Below, in pieces: positions 45,897 through 54,887 of a stretch of DNA of 64,000 bases. The stretch is taken from NCBI GenBank assembly GCA_003232385.1, contig QIJE01000028.1, forward strand, positions 124,001 through 188,000, written 5' to 3'. The DNA is from a bacterium. GTDB taxonomy: Bacteria; SZUA-79; Acidulodesulfobacterales; Acidulodesulfobacteraceae. Positions within the stretch are counted from its first letter, which is position 1, and each line of letters opens with the position of its first letter. Both the position numbers and the translations under genes were made by a program. The notes under the pieces are model-generated. The model had not been told where the DNA came from and did not search any database. It saw nothing but the letters and a program-made list of their open reading frames with translations.

Positions 45897-46658
45897 ATGG
45901 TGCCTCTTAATTTAACCACGGCAATATTTTTATTATTAACGTATACGGCGGGTTTAATTTTTGTAATAGGAGTAGTATTAAGAATATATCAATATGCAAC
46001 AACTCCTCAGCCTATTAAGATTCCTCTTACGCCGGCTCCGTTAACTTCCGGTGGGGCTTTTATTCGAATTTTAGGAGAGGTCTTTTTTTTTAGAAGTCTT
46101 TTTAGATCTAATAAATGGACATGGATTTTCGGATATGCTTTCCATGTTGCGTTTTTCATTTTGATATTTATGCATTTTTTAAGGCATTTTGTGTACGTAA
46201 GTCCTTTACCCTGGTGGTACGGCATATTCGTCGGTATAGGAATAGTCTGCGGTATCGTTATGGTTTTGGCCCTTTTTCTTCTCTTCTTAAGAAGAATAAT
46301 CGTAGAGCGCGTTAAGTTTATTTCGTTGTTTGCAGATTATATCATACTGATTCTCTTAATGCTTATAGCGTTAGCAGGCTTGTTTTTGAATTACGTTATA
46401 TCCCCGACCGCCTTGACTGTAATAGATAAGCATCTTGGTCCTTACGTAAACGGGATCTTGACCTTGCAATTCGCAAATATTCCGTCAAGCCCTCTTTTTT
46501 TAATTCATTATTCGCTCGTGTTGCTACTCATAGCTTATATTCCATTCAGCAAAATAATGCATTTTGTGGGGATATTCTTTTCACCTACAAGAATTATGTC
46601 TGATAATCCCTTGGAGAAGAGATATTATAAGCCGGGCGCAAAAGACTTGTCGATTTAA
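45897..46658 (+). CDS. dsrM: DsrM, membrane cytochrome b subunit
   Basis: Quinol-oxidising di-heme membrane subunit of the DsrMK(JOP) complex. The 253 residues give about five transmembrane helices of the NarI-like gamma subunit type, with histidines in FGYAFHVAFFILIFMHFLRH (helix near 85-105) and in LFLIHYSLVLLL (near 205) as likely heme ligands. It is at the short end of DsrM lengths. DsrK follows 93 bases later. DsrJ, DsrO and DsrP are not in this window, so the local complex looks like a minimal DsrMK. Confidence 0.88.
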   Translation: MVPLNLTTAIFLLLTYTAGLIFVIGVVLRIYQYATTPQPIKIPLTPAPLTSGGAFIRILGEVFFFRSLFRSNKWTWIFGYAFHVAFFILIFMHFLRHFVYVSPLPWWYGIFVGIGIVCGIVMVLALFLLFLRRIIVERVKFISLFADYIILILLMLIALAGLFLNYVISPTALTVIDKHLGPYVNGILTLQFANIPSSPLFLIHYSLVLLLIAYIPFSKIMHFVGIFFSPTRIMSDNPLEKRYYKPGAKDLSI

Positions 46659-46751
46659 AAGAGGAAAAAAGCACATGTTGTTTGTGATATAGGCGATTTG
46701 TGATTTTAATTGTATTAATTTAACGGTTAAAAACGGAGGGATATATATATT

Positions 46752-48239
46752 ATGGCTAAGCCAAAAGAGAAATATAAGGTTCCTGTTTTAGATGGAAAAA
46801 TTCCTATACCTAAAATCGTTCCGGGGGCTTTTGCATATGAGCATATGATTGGGGCTCAAGAAGAAGATATGCGGGCATTAGGTTTTCCGGCTAAACTACA
46901 AGACGGTTGGAAGGAAAAGGCCATCGGTGTGTTTAAAGAGATACTCGACCACAATAAAGCGGTCAGAGATTATATGGATATTTGCGTCAGATGCGGTGCT
47001 TGCACGGATAAATGTCAATTCTTTTTAGGGACTGCGGATCCCAACAATATGCCTGTTCAGAGGCAAGAGCTTATGAGGAAGGTATACAGATATTACTTCA
47101 CTCCCTCCGGATTTTTTAAGACGCTTTCTAATTCTCAAGAGTTGACCGAAGAAGTTTTGAAAGATTGGTACACATATTATTATCAGTGTTCGGAGTGCAG
47201 AAGATGTTCCCTTTTTTGTCCTTATGGTATTGATACCGCGGAAATTACTATGGCGGCGAGGCATATAATGGATTCAATAGGATTAGGGCATAAGTACGCA
47301 ACCGAGGTTATTCATAAAGTATATAAAACAGGTAATAATATAGGGATACCGCCGCTTGCTTTGAGGCGTACGCTTGACGACTTGGAAGAGGAAATGAATG
47401 AAGAATCGGGTAAAGACGTCAAGATTCCTATGGATGTGGAGGGTGCCGAGGTTTTATTGGTGCCGCCTTCTGCGGATTTTTTTGCAATGCCACATATGGA
47501 ATCGCTCAAGGGGTATGCAAAGGTGTTTCATAAAGCGGGTATAAGCTATACTGTTTCTTCATATGCCTCAGAAGCCGGTAATTTCGGTATGTTTTTGGGG
47601 AGCTATAAAAATGCCAAAGAAATTAATAAACGAATCTGGGATGACGCCAGGAGATTAAAGGTTAAGAGAGTTATCATGGGTGAATGCGGGCATGCATGGA
47701 GAGCCGCATATAATTATTCTAATACCATGAACGGTCCCTTTGATTTCTTAGATAGTAAATATAAACAGCCTACGCATATCTGTGATTTTACCTTAGGACT
47801 TGTAAAAGACGGGGTTATAAAGCTTGACCCTTCGGCTAACGACGACAAGGTGGTCACATTTCATGATTCGTGTATGATAGCGCGGTCATCGAGAATAGGT
47901 GATTTTGCCGGTGGTCAGTTTGTCATACCGAGGGAGCTTATTAAAGCGGCAGCTAACAAATTCGTTGAGTTAAGGGTAGGTACGACTAAAGAAAAGACCT
48001 TTTGTTGCGGAGGCGGAGGCAGTTTGCTGGCAGAAGAGGTTATGAACGTTCGTATAGCCGGGGCTATGCCGAGAATGCAGACGATAAAAGAAGCGGTTGA
48101 TAATCATGGTGTTAACTTCTGCGCTTGTATCTGTGCAATTTGTAAGACCCAGTTTACGAAAATGTTTCCTATTTATGGGTTTGATGCCGAAATGGTTGGA
48201 GGAATACATCAGTTAGTCAGTAACGCAATATTAATGTAA
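46752..48239 (+). CDS. dsrK: DsrK, HdrD-like iron-sulfur subunit
   Basis: Cytoplasmic catalytic subunit thought to reduce the DsrC trisulfide with electrons from DsrM. The 495-residue protein has ferredoxin motifs CVRCGACTDKCQFF (near 78) and CSECRRCSLFCPYG (near 138), then CCG-type cysteines including MGECGHAW, FHDSCMIARSSR, FCCGGGGSLLAEEV (near 416) and CACICAICKTQF near 460, as in HdrD. No internal anomaly is visible. With a DsrC that lacks CysB the usual substrate could not form, so its partner here is an open question. Confidence 0.93.
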   Translation: MAKPKEKYKVPVLDGKIPIPKIVPGAFAYEHMIGAQEEDMRALGFPAKLQDGWKEKAIGVFKEILDHNKAVRDYMDICVRCGACTDKCQFFLGTADPNNMPVQRQELMRKVYRYYFTPSGFFKTLSNSQELTEEVLKDWYTYYYQCSECRRCSLFCPYGIDTAEITMAARHIMDSIGLGHKYATEVIHKVYKTGNNIGIPPLALRRTLDDLEEEMNEESGKDVKIPMDVEGAEVLLVPPSADFFAMPHMESLKGYAKVFHKAGISYTVSSYASEAGNFGMFLGSYKNAKEINKRIWDDARRLKVKRVIMGECGHAWRAAYNYSNTMNGPFDFLDSKYKQPTHICDFTLGLVKDGVIKLDPSANDDKVVTFHDSCMIARSSRIGDFAGGQFVIPRELIKAAANKFVELRVGTTKEKTFCCGGGGSLLAEEVMNVRIAGAMPRMQTIKEAVDNHGVNFCACICAICKTQFTKMFPIYGFDAEMVGGIHQLVSNAILM

Positions 48240-48297
48240 AAAAAATAAAGTAGGCTTTGAATACAAACTTATAATTTAAACTGTTAAGGAGGGTTTA

Positions 48298-48648
48298 ATG
48301 AAATTCGGTATTCTTGTCAAAGACGGTCCGTACATGCATCAGGCTATGGATACTGCATACAACTTTATAGTTGCGGCAATGGAGGCGGGGCATGAGATAA
48401 CCGGCGTGTTTTTTTATAACGACGGAGTTTATAACAGATGTAGCGCTATGGAACCCCCGCGGGATGAAAGAAATATTATGAAAATACTTTCAGAGCTTGA
48501 GCTTAAAGGAGTAAAAATGATAGTATGCGTCGCCGCAGGAAAGAGAAGGGGAGTCGTTGATACAACGGTTTGCGATGCTAAAGAGATATCCGGTCTCGGA
48601 CAGCTTTTAGAGCTTTGCATAGTGTCCGACAGGATGATAACATTTTAA
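48298..48648 (+). CDS. dsrE: DsrE, sulfurtransferase subunit
   Basis: Sulfur-carrying subunit of the DsrEFH hexamer, homologous to TusD, 116 residues. The active cysteine is Cys77 in KMIVCVAAGKRRG, matching the essential DsrE cysteine of Allochromatium. It hands persulfide sulfur to DsrC in sulfur oxidisers or to TusE in tRNA thiolation. GGAGG precedes the ATG, and dsrF and dsrH follow. dsrEFH are uncommon in sulfate reducers that carry dsrD. Confidence 0.92.
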   Translation: MKFGILVKDGPYMHQAMDTAYNFIVAAMEAGHEITGVFFYNDGVYNRCSAMEPPRDERNIMKILSELELKGVKMIVCVAAGKRRGVVDTTVCDAKEISGLGQLLELCIVSDRMITF

Positions 48649-48715
48649 TATTATTTTTGGCAGGAATATAATATATATAATTTTGTAAATTATTTTTTAT
48701 ATAGGAGCCGGTAGA

Positions 48716-49090
48716 ATGTCTGAACAAGAAAAAACTAAGGTAATGTTTATTTGCAGGACAGCCCCGTATGGAGTTGCTTTTGAGCAGGAAGCAATTGAAG
48801 CAATGGTTATGTTCGGTGCATACGAGCAGGATGTAAGCGTAGCTTTTTTGGACGATGGGGTTTTCTCTCTAAAGAAGGGGCAGGATCCTTCTTTACTCGG
48901 AAAGAAAAATTTTTCGAAGACATATGAGATCTTAAAGGATGATTTTGATATTTCCAATATCTATGTAGAGAAGGAATCACTGGAAGAAAGAGGCTTAAGT
49001 GAAGGAGACCTTGCTGCAGAGGTTGAAATTTTGGATAGAAATGCATTGAGACAAAGAATGAACGAGATGAAAGCACTTTTATCATTTTAA
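48716..49090 (+). CDS. dsrF: DsrF, sulfurtransferase subunit
   Basis: Structural subunit of DsrEFH, homologous to TusC, 124 residues. It shows the DsrE-like fold with VMFICRTAPYG, EAIEAMVMFGAYEQDVSVAFLDDGVF and the C-terminal VEILDRNALRQRMNEMKALLSF. The DsrF/TusC subunit usually has no catalytic cysteine; the one near residue 13 (ICRTAPYG) is at an unconserved place as far as I can tell. dsrE is 67 bases upstream and dsrH 48 bases downstream. Confidence 0.92.
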   Translation: MSEQEKTKVMFICRTAPYGVAFEQEAIEAMVMFGAYEQDVSVAFLDDGVFSLKKGQDPSLLGKKNFSKTYEILKDDFDISNIYVEKESLEERGLSEGDLAAEVEILDRNALRQRMNEMKALLSF

Positions 49091-49138
49091 TTCTAACGGG
49101 AACGGTAAAAACCTATACGATATCGGGAGGAAATAGAT

Positions 49139-49438
49139 ATGCTTCACATTATTAAAAAGTCGCCCTATGAAACCAATGCCTTGAATGATTCTATTAATTA
49201 TTTAATGGAAAATGATATAGTCTTATTAATTGAAGACGCCGTATATACGGTGAAAAAAGGAGGCAAATTTGAAGATACCGTAAAAGGTATTTTGCAAAAC
49301 AATAAAGTTTATTGTCTTGAAGCGGATATAAAAGCGAGGGGGATTTCGGAAGGCGAAATCGTAGAAAACGTCAAATTAATAGATTACAAGGGATTTGTAG
49401 AGAAGGTCTGCGAACAAAATCCGGTAACATGGCCGTAA
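49139..49438 (+). CDS. dsrH: DsrH, sulfurtransferase subunit without N-terminal cysteine
   Basis: Third subunit of DsrEFH, homologous to TusB, 99 residues. Family segments are LHIIKKSPYETNAL at the start, LLIEDAVYTV, VYCLEADIKARGISE and a C-terminal VKLIDYKGFVEKVCEQNP. Allochromatium DsrH has a conserved cysteine near residue 20, as I recall it; here the equivalent is Ser18, and the only cysteines are Cys59 and Cys91. In this it resembles TusB. Strong GGGAGG ribosome binding site. A 194-base gap with a promoter precedes sat. Confidence 0.9.
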   Translation: MLHIIKKSPYETNALNDSINYLMENDIVLLIEDAVYTVKKGGKFEDTVKGILQNNKVYCLEADIKARGISEGEIVENVKLIDYKGFVEKVCEQNPVTWP

Positions 49439-49497
49439 AGATATTTGTACGGTTACCCATTTGCGCTATTTTTATCGGTGCATCTTTAAATTAGTGA

Positions 49498-49526
49498 TTG
49501 ACATTTCTTTAAAATAATAATAAATA
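49498..49526 (+). promoter_or_regulatory. Putative promoter of sat-aprBA
   Basis: A perfect TTGACA (49498-49503) is followed at 17 bases by TAAATA (49521-49526) in the 194-base dsrH-sat gap. A better -10 (TATATT at 49525-49530) would need a 21-base spacer. Confidence 0.4.
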
Positions 49527-49632
49527 TATTACAATTGTTTTTTAATAGAGGTGATCGATCTATATCTGATTAGTAAGTTAATTAAGACAAATGAAATTAA
49601 AATAAATACGAAATTATCGGAGGAATAAATAT

Positions 49633-50856
49633 ATGGCATTAGTCAATCCTCACGGCAAGGAAAAGAAATTAAAGCCCTTATTACTTTCTGGCCCCGAGCT
49701 TGAAGATGCAAAGAGTTATGCGAAAACGTTAAAAAAGCTGTCTATGACGTCAAGAGAAACATCTGATCTCATTATGATGGGAATAGGGGCGTTTACCCCG
49801 TTAGAAGGATTTATGGGCAAGAACGACTGGAAAGGTGTTTGTGATAATTTCACTATGGAAGACGGAACGTTTTGGCCTATACCCATAACCCTTTCCATTG
49901 ACAAGGAAATGGCAGCCGATGTTAAAATAGGTGAAGATATAACATTACTTGACTTGGAAACCTCTGAAATTATGGGAATAATTACGGTAAGTGAGAAATA
50001 TTCCATCGACAAGGCATATGAGTGCGAGAAGATATTTAAAACGACCGATACGGAGCATCCCGGGGTTCGAAAAGTTATGGCCCAGGGAGACATTAATGTA
50101 GCCGGAAAAGTTAAGGTTTTAAGCGAAAGCTACTATCCCACTAAATTTAAAGACATATATATGCGTCCCTTAGAAGTTAGAAAAATATTTGAGGAAAAGG
50201 GATGGAGTACGGTAGCTGCTTTTCAAACCAGAAATCCAATGCATCGTTCTCACGAATACCTTGCAAAGGTGGCGATAGAGACTACGGACGGCGTTTTAAT
50301 CCATCAACTTATCGGTAAGTTGAAGCCGGGCGATATACCAGCAAACGTGAGGGCAGTTGCCATTAATACCCTTATAGACAAATATTTTGTGAAAAATACT
50401 ATCGTGCAGGCAGGCTACCCTATGGAAATGAGATATGCCGGACCGAGAGAAGCGTTACTTCATGCGGTTTTCAGGCAAAATTACGGTTGTTCTCACTTGA
50501 TTGTCGGCAGGGATCACGCAGGAGTAGGGGATTATTACGGACCGTTTGATGCTCATAAAATATTTGATGAAATTCCGAAAAATGCTCTTGAATTAAAACC
50601 GTTTAAAATGGATTGGACGTTTTATTGCCGTAAGTGCGACGGTATGGCATCGACAAGGACGTGTCCTCATCCGAAAGAAGACAGGCTTGTTTTAAGTGGA
50701 ACTATGCTTAGAAAGCTCTTATCGGAAGGACAGGAAATCCCGGATCATTTTTCAAGGATAGAAGTATTGGCGATATTAAAAGATTATTATGCTTCCCTTT
50801 CTAAAGGCGACAAGGTTGACGTCAAGTTGAATAAGGCATCAAGAGGAGAAATATAA
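49633..50856 (+). CDS. sat: Sulfate adenylyltransferase (ATP sulfurylase)
   Basis: Activates sulfate with ATP to adenosine 5'-phosphosulfate and pyrophosphate; reversible, so it could also make ATP from APS. The 407-residue homo-oligomer type of sulfate reducers has the nucleotide-binding motifs [14 protein letters not shown] (near 199-212) and [13 protein letters not shown] (near 294) and the zinc ligands CRKCDGM...RTCPHP (near 336). First of sat-aprB-aprA. The pyrophosphate can be removed by the HppA pump encoded downstream. Confidence 0.97.
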   Translation: MALVNPHGKEKKLKPLLLSGPELEDAKSYAKTLKKLSMTSRETSDLIMMGIGAFTPLEGFMGKNDWKGVCDNFTMEDGTFWPIPITLSIDKEMAADVKIGEDITLLDLETSEIMGIITVSEKYSIDKAYECEKIFKTTDTEHPGVRKVMAQGDINVAGKVKVLSESYYPTKFKDIYMRPLEVRKIFEEKGWSTVAAFQTRNPMHRSHEYLAKVAIETTDGVLIHQLIGKLKPGDIPANVRAVAINTLIDKYFVKNTIVQAGYPMEMRYAGPREALLHAVFRQNYGCSHLIVGRDHAGVGDYYGPFDAHKIFDEIPKNALELKPFKMDWTFYCRKCDGMASTRTCPHPKEDRLVLSGTMLRKLLSEGQEIPDHFSRIEVLAILKDYYASLSKGDKVDVKLNKASRGEI

Positions 50857-50911
50857 TATAGAGCGTCATTTTATTTAATAATAATAATAATATAATTAAG
50901 GAGGTATGAAA

Positions 50912-51346
50912 ATGCCAAGTTTTGTAATTGCAGAAAAATGCGACGGTTGCAAGGGGAGAGATAAGACTGCATGTCAATATATCTGCCCTAACGACCTTAT
51001 GGTCCTCAATAAGGACATGATGAAGGCTTACAACCAGGAACCCGATCAGTGCTGGGAGTGCTATAACTGTGTAAAAATATGTCCCCAGTCTGCTGTTGAG
51101 ATTAGGGCATATCAGGATTTTGCTCCTATGGGTGCTTCTGTTATTCCAATGCGTGGCTCTGATTCGATAATGTGGACTATAAAGTATCGGAACGGCAAGA
51201 TTAAGAGATTTAAGTTTCCGATCAGAACGACACCGGAGGGTGGCATAGATCCGTATCAGGGAATACCGGAAGTAATTAACGAGGATTTAAAGAGTGAAAT
51301 CTTATGCGATGAAATCGGTCAAACGCTTATCGTTCCAAAAAAATAA
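50912..51346 (+). CDS. aprB: Adenylylsulfate reductase subunit beta
   Basis: Iron-sulfur subunit of APS reductase in the cytoplasm, 144 residues. The two [4Fe-4S] clusters are held by KCDGCKGRDKTACQYICPND (near 9-28) and CWECYNCVKICPQ (near 45-57), followed by the C-terminal tail that wraps around AprA. ATG at 50912 is chosen over the in-frame ATG at 50906 because the AAGGAGGT sequence ends at 50905. Confidence 0.97.
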   Translation: MPSFVIAEKCDGCKGRDKTACQYICPNDLMVLNKDMMKAYNQEPDQCWECYNCVKICPQSAVEIRAYQDFAPMGASVIPMRGSDSIMWTIKYRNGKIKRFKFPIRTTPEGGIDPYQGIPEVINEDLKSEILCDEIGQTLIVPKK

Positions 51347-51413
51347 TATAGAAAGATTAGGATTGATCGAATTGTTTTAAAATTAAATTTATAAAATAAG
51401 GGGATGATTTGTT

Positions 51414-53336
51414 ATGGCTGAACTAAAGGGTTCAATGACAAGTGCTGAAGTTTTAAACAACTACACTATAGAAGAGATCGATACAGATGTTCTGATTGTA
51501 GGCGGAGGTATGGTTGGATGCGGAGCGGCATTTGAAATTAAAAAATGGGCTCCGAAAGATATGAAAATAACTATGGTCGAAAAGGCTGCGATAGATAGAA
51601 GCGGAGCCGTTGCAATGGGTCTTTCGGCAATCAATACGTATCTTGGAGACAATACTCCTGAAGATTATGTCAAACATGTTGCTAACGACCTAATGGGAAT
51701 CGTCAGGGAAGATTTAATATACGATGTAGGCAGACATGTCGATGCTTCGGTTAAGTTATTTGAAAAATTAGGGCTTCCTATATTTAAAGAAGAAGAGAAC
51801 GGCAAAAGCATTGAAGAGGGTGGTAAGCCTCTTAGAGCGGGAAGATGGCAGATAATGATACACGGAGAGTCTTATAAGGTTCTTGTTGCCGAAGCTGCAA
51901 GGAAAGCAATTGGTAATGAAAATATTTATGAAAGGATTTTTATAACAGAACTTCTTATGGACGAAAAGCATGAAAATAGGGTTGCGGGTGCAATTGGTTT
52001 CAGCTTGAGAGAAGCGAAGATTTATATATTTAAAGCGAAATCCGTAATTATGGCTTGCGGCGGAGCGGTCAATGTTTTTAGGCCGAGGTCTCAGGCGGAA
52101 GGAATGGGAAGAACATGGTATGCTATATGGAATGCCGGTTCTACATATGCAATGGGATATGAAGCCGGAGCGGAAATGACGACTATGGAAAACAGGTTTG
52201 TCCCTAATAGGTTCAAAGACGGTTACGGTCCTGTAGGCGCATGGTTTACCCTGTTTAAAGCGAGGGTCCTAAATGCACACGGTGAGGATTATATGCAAAA
52301 GTGGGGAGATATGCTTAAGGATTTCCCTCCGTACGGTCTTGCTAAGGTTCCGGCAACATGCCTTTGGAACCATGTTATGTTAAAGGATTGGATGGAAGGT
52401 AACGGCCCGTTTTATATGAATACGTCGGGAGCCATGAAGGCTCTTTTTGAAACGCTTCCTGAAAAAAGAAAAAAATCGCTTGAAGCCGATGCATGGGAAG
52501 ATTTCTTGGATATGACAGTTTCGCAGGCCGGAATTTGGGCTGCAAATGACATTGATCCTGCAGAGACTAATTCTGAAGTTATGCCGACAGAGCCATATTT
52601 TCTCGGTTCGCATTCCGGAGCATGTGGAATGTGGGTTAGCGGACCTGCTGATCTTTCACCGAAAGAATATCAATGGGGCTATAACCGTATGACAACCGTA
52701 AACGGTCTTTTCACCGGCGGAGACGGCGTTGGAGCTTCGGGTCATAAATTTTCATCCGGTTCCTATGCAGAGGGAAGAATTGCTGCAAAATCTGCCGTAA
52801 GGTTTGTTTTGGACGATTCGGGATTTACTCCTACCGTTCATACCGACATTAAGGTTATTGCCGAAAAGATATACGGGCCTATGATTACGTATGAAAAGTT
52901 TAAGGGTTATTCAACCGAGCCGAATATTAATCCGAATTATATTAGGCCGAGACTGTATCTTTTCAGGTTGAATAAACTTATGGATGAGTATGTTGCCGGT
53001 ACTTCTACATTCTATAGAACAAGTGAAGCAAATCTTTTGAAAGGATTGGAACTCCTGAATAAACTCAAGGAAGATTCATCTAAACTTGCTGCTTCTAATC
53101 TGCACGAGTTAATGAGGGCATGGGAAAATTACCATAGGTCTGTTGTCGGAGAGCTCCATTTAAGGCACGTATTATTTAGGGAAGAAACCAGATACCCCGG
53201 CTTCTATTACAGAACGGATCGTCCTAAGTTAGACGAAAAGAACTGGAAATTATTTGTTAATTCCAAACTTAATAAGACTACGGGACAACCGGAATTATTC
53301 AAAAAGCCGTATATTGAGTTAGTTCCTAAGGACTAA
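51414..53336 (+). CDS. aprA: Adenylylsulfate reductase subunit alpha
   Basis: FAD subunit that reduces APS to sulfite and AMP, or the reverse. The 640 residues start with the dinucleotide-binding fold TDVLIVGGGMVGCGAAFEI (22-40), with SGAVAMGLSAINTYLGD near 63 and active-site segments GGDGVGASGHKFSSGSYAEG and the late ENYHRSVVGELHLRHVLF. It is close in length to AprA of known sulfate reducers. A strong terminator follows at 53381, after which the qmo genes start. Confidence 0.97.
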   Translation: MAELKGSMTSAEVLNNYTIEEIDTDVLIVGGGMVGCGAAFEIKKWAPKDMKITMVEKAAIDRSGAVAMGLSAINTYLGDNTPEDYVKHVANDLMGIVREDLIYDVGRHVDASVKLFEKLGLPIFKEEENGKSIEEGGKPLRAGRWQIMIHGESYKVLVAEAARKAIGNENIYERIFITELLMDEKHENRVAGAIGFSLREAKIYIFKAKSVIMACGGAVNVFRPRSQAEGMGRTWYAIWNAGSTYAMGYEAGAEMTTMENRFVPNRFKDGYGPVGAWFTLFKARVLNAHGEDYMQKWGDMLKDFPPYGLAKVPATCLWNHVMLKDWMEGNGPFYMNTSGAMKALFETLPEKRKKSLEADAWEDFLDMTVSQAGIWAANDIDPAETNSEVMPTEPYFLGSHSGACGMWVSGPADLSPKEYQWGYNRMTTVNGLFTGGDGVGASGHKFSSGSYAEGRIAAKSAVRFVLDDSGFTPTVHTDIKVIAEKIYGPMITYEKFKGYSTEPNINPNYIRPRLYLFRLNKLMDEYVAGTSTFYRTSEANLLKGLELLNKLKEDSSKLAASNLHELMRAWENYHRSVVGELHLRHVLFREETRYPGFYYRTDRPKLDEKNWKLFVNSKLNKTTGQPELFKKPYIELVPKD

Positions 53337-53380
53337 GTCGGTTTAGCGATAAACTGTTACTAATGATACACGATATAGCA

Positions 53381-53428
53381 TTTTCTCTCTCTCCTTCGTT
53401 TGTAAAGGGAGAGGGAGAAAAGTTTTTT
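53381..53428 (+). terminator. Rho-independent terminator between aprA and qmoA
   Basis: Stem TTTTCTCTCTCTCC (53381-53394) pairs over 14 bases (one G-U) with GGAGAGGGAGAAAA (53408-53421) and is followed by GTTTTTT. It separates sat-aprBA from qmoABC transcription. Confidence 0.75.
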
Positions 53429-53504
53429 AGCCCGTTTCAATAGGGATGTTTAAAAACGGTTAAAGTTTGTATTTAATTAGAATCTTAGCAATGGAGATTT
53501 AAAG

Positions 53505-54809
53505 TTGAGTAAGTCAAATAATGAAAATCCTGTTCTTATAATCGGCGGAGGGCATAGCGGGGTTTCGACTGCTCTTGAAATTACGGAGGCAGCCAATAAA
53601 AAAGTTTATATAGTCGAAAAAAAGCATTACATAGGCGGAAGAGTTTTACAAATGTATAAGTATTTTCCTAAGTTGTGTCCGCCGTTTTGTGGATTTGAGA
53701 TAAACGTTAAACGAATAAAATCTTCAATTTCCGACAATATAGAGTTTTTTGTTTCATCCGTCGTAGAAGAAATAAATAAGGAAAAAAATGGAAACGGATA
53801 TACGGTTAAAATTAGACAAAAACCGCAGTATATAAATGATAACTGCACAATTTGCGGGGAATGCGTCGCGGCATGTCCGGAGAGCAGGCCTAACGATTTT
53901 AACTATGATATGGATATGACGAAGGCTATATATCTTCCTAATATATCGGCATTTCCGTCGAAGTATGCCGTAGATGATGAATACTGCAAATTTTCTTCGT
54001 GTAAAAAGTGCGAAGAAGCGTGTAAATATAGTGCGATTGATCTTAATGCGAAAGAGAATACTTTTGAGATTAATGTTTCGAATATTATTTTTGCTACAGG
54101 CTGGAAACCTTACAGCGTTGAGAAATTGAAAAATTTAGGTTTCGGTAAGTTTAAAAATGTCATTACAAACGTAATGATGGAAAGACTGGCTGCGGATAGC
54201 GGTCCGACGAAAGGTAAAATATTAAGACCGTCGGACAATAAAAATGTTAACAATGTAGTTTTTATTCAGTGTGCCGGTTCAAGAAATGAAAAACACCTTC
54301 CTTACTGCTCGGCAGTTTGCTGTATGGCTTCTTTAAAACAGGCGCTTTATTTGAGGGATAAAAATCCGTCGTCTTCCCCGACTATTTTTTATATAGACTT
54401 AAGGACTCCCGGAAGATACGAAAAATTTCTCAACAAAGCCGTATGTGATGAAAATATTAAATTTAATAAGGGTGTTGTAGGGAAAATATCCGAGGACCAT
54501 GCGTCCGGCGATCTCATACTTGACGTAGAAGATATACTTTCAGGTAAGAAAATAAAATTTAAGACTGAAATGGTGGTTCTGGCTGCAGGGATGTATCCTA
54601 ACATAAAAGACGATTTAAGCGAGATAAAAATAGGCGACGATGTCAAAATAGATTTAGATGAGAACGGGTTTATATTCAACGAAAACTTTGCAGGCGGTAT
54701 TTTTTCCGCCGGAGTTGCCAAGTTCCCTTTGGATGTCTATATGTCCGGTCAATCGGCAACGTCAGCGGCACTTTCCGTACTTCAATACGATCATAATATC
54801 GATAAATAA
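53505..54809 (+). CDS. qmoA: QmoA, quinone-interacting oxidoreductase subunit A
   Basis: FAD subunit of the QmoABC complex that passes quinol electrons to APS reductase. The 434-residue HdrA-like protein has the FAD motif VLIIGGGHSGVSTALEI (10-26), a ferredoxin motif CTICGECVAACPESRP (near 112), a second cysteine group CKFSSCKKCEEAC, and VFIQCAGSRNEKHLPYCS near 249. The start is a TTG with GGAG 8 bases upstream; no ATG suits. qmoB follows 78 bases later. Confidence 0.93.
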   Translation: MSKSNNENPVLIIGGGHSGVSTALEITEAANKKVYIVEKKHYIGGRVLQMYKYFPKLCPPFCGFEINVKRIKSSISDNIEFFVSSVVEEINKEKNGNGYTVKIRQKPQYINDNCTICGECVAACPESRPNDFNYDMDMTKAIYLPNISAFPSKYAVDDEYCKFSSCKKCEEACKYSAIDLNAKENTFEINVSNIIFATGWKPYSVEKLKNLGFGKFKNVITNVMMERLAADSGPTKGKILRPSDNKNVNNVVFIQCAGSRNEKHLPYCSAVCCMASLKQALYLRDKNPSSSPTIFYIDLRTPGRYEKFLNKAVCDENIKFNKGVVGKISEDHASGDLILDVEDILSGKKIKFKTEMVVLAAGMYPNIKDDLSEIKIGDDVKIDLDENGFIFNENFAGGIFSAGVAKFPLDVYMSGQSATSAALSVLQYDHNIDK

Positions 54810-54887
54810 TATAAGCAAAGTAAAAACAAAGTAGGCGACAGGTAAAAGTAAATAAGGATATAGATATAGTTTTAATAAGGAGTGAAA

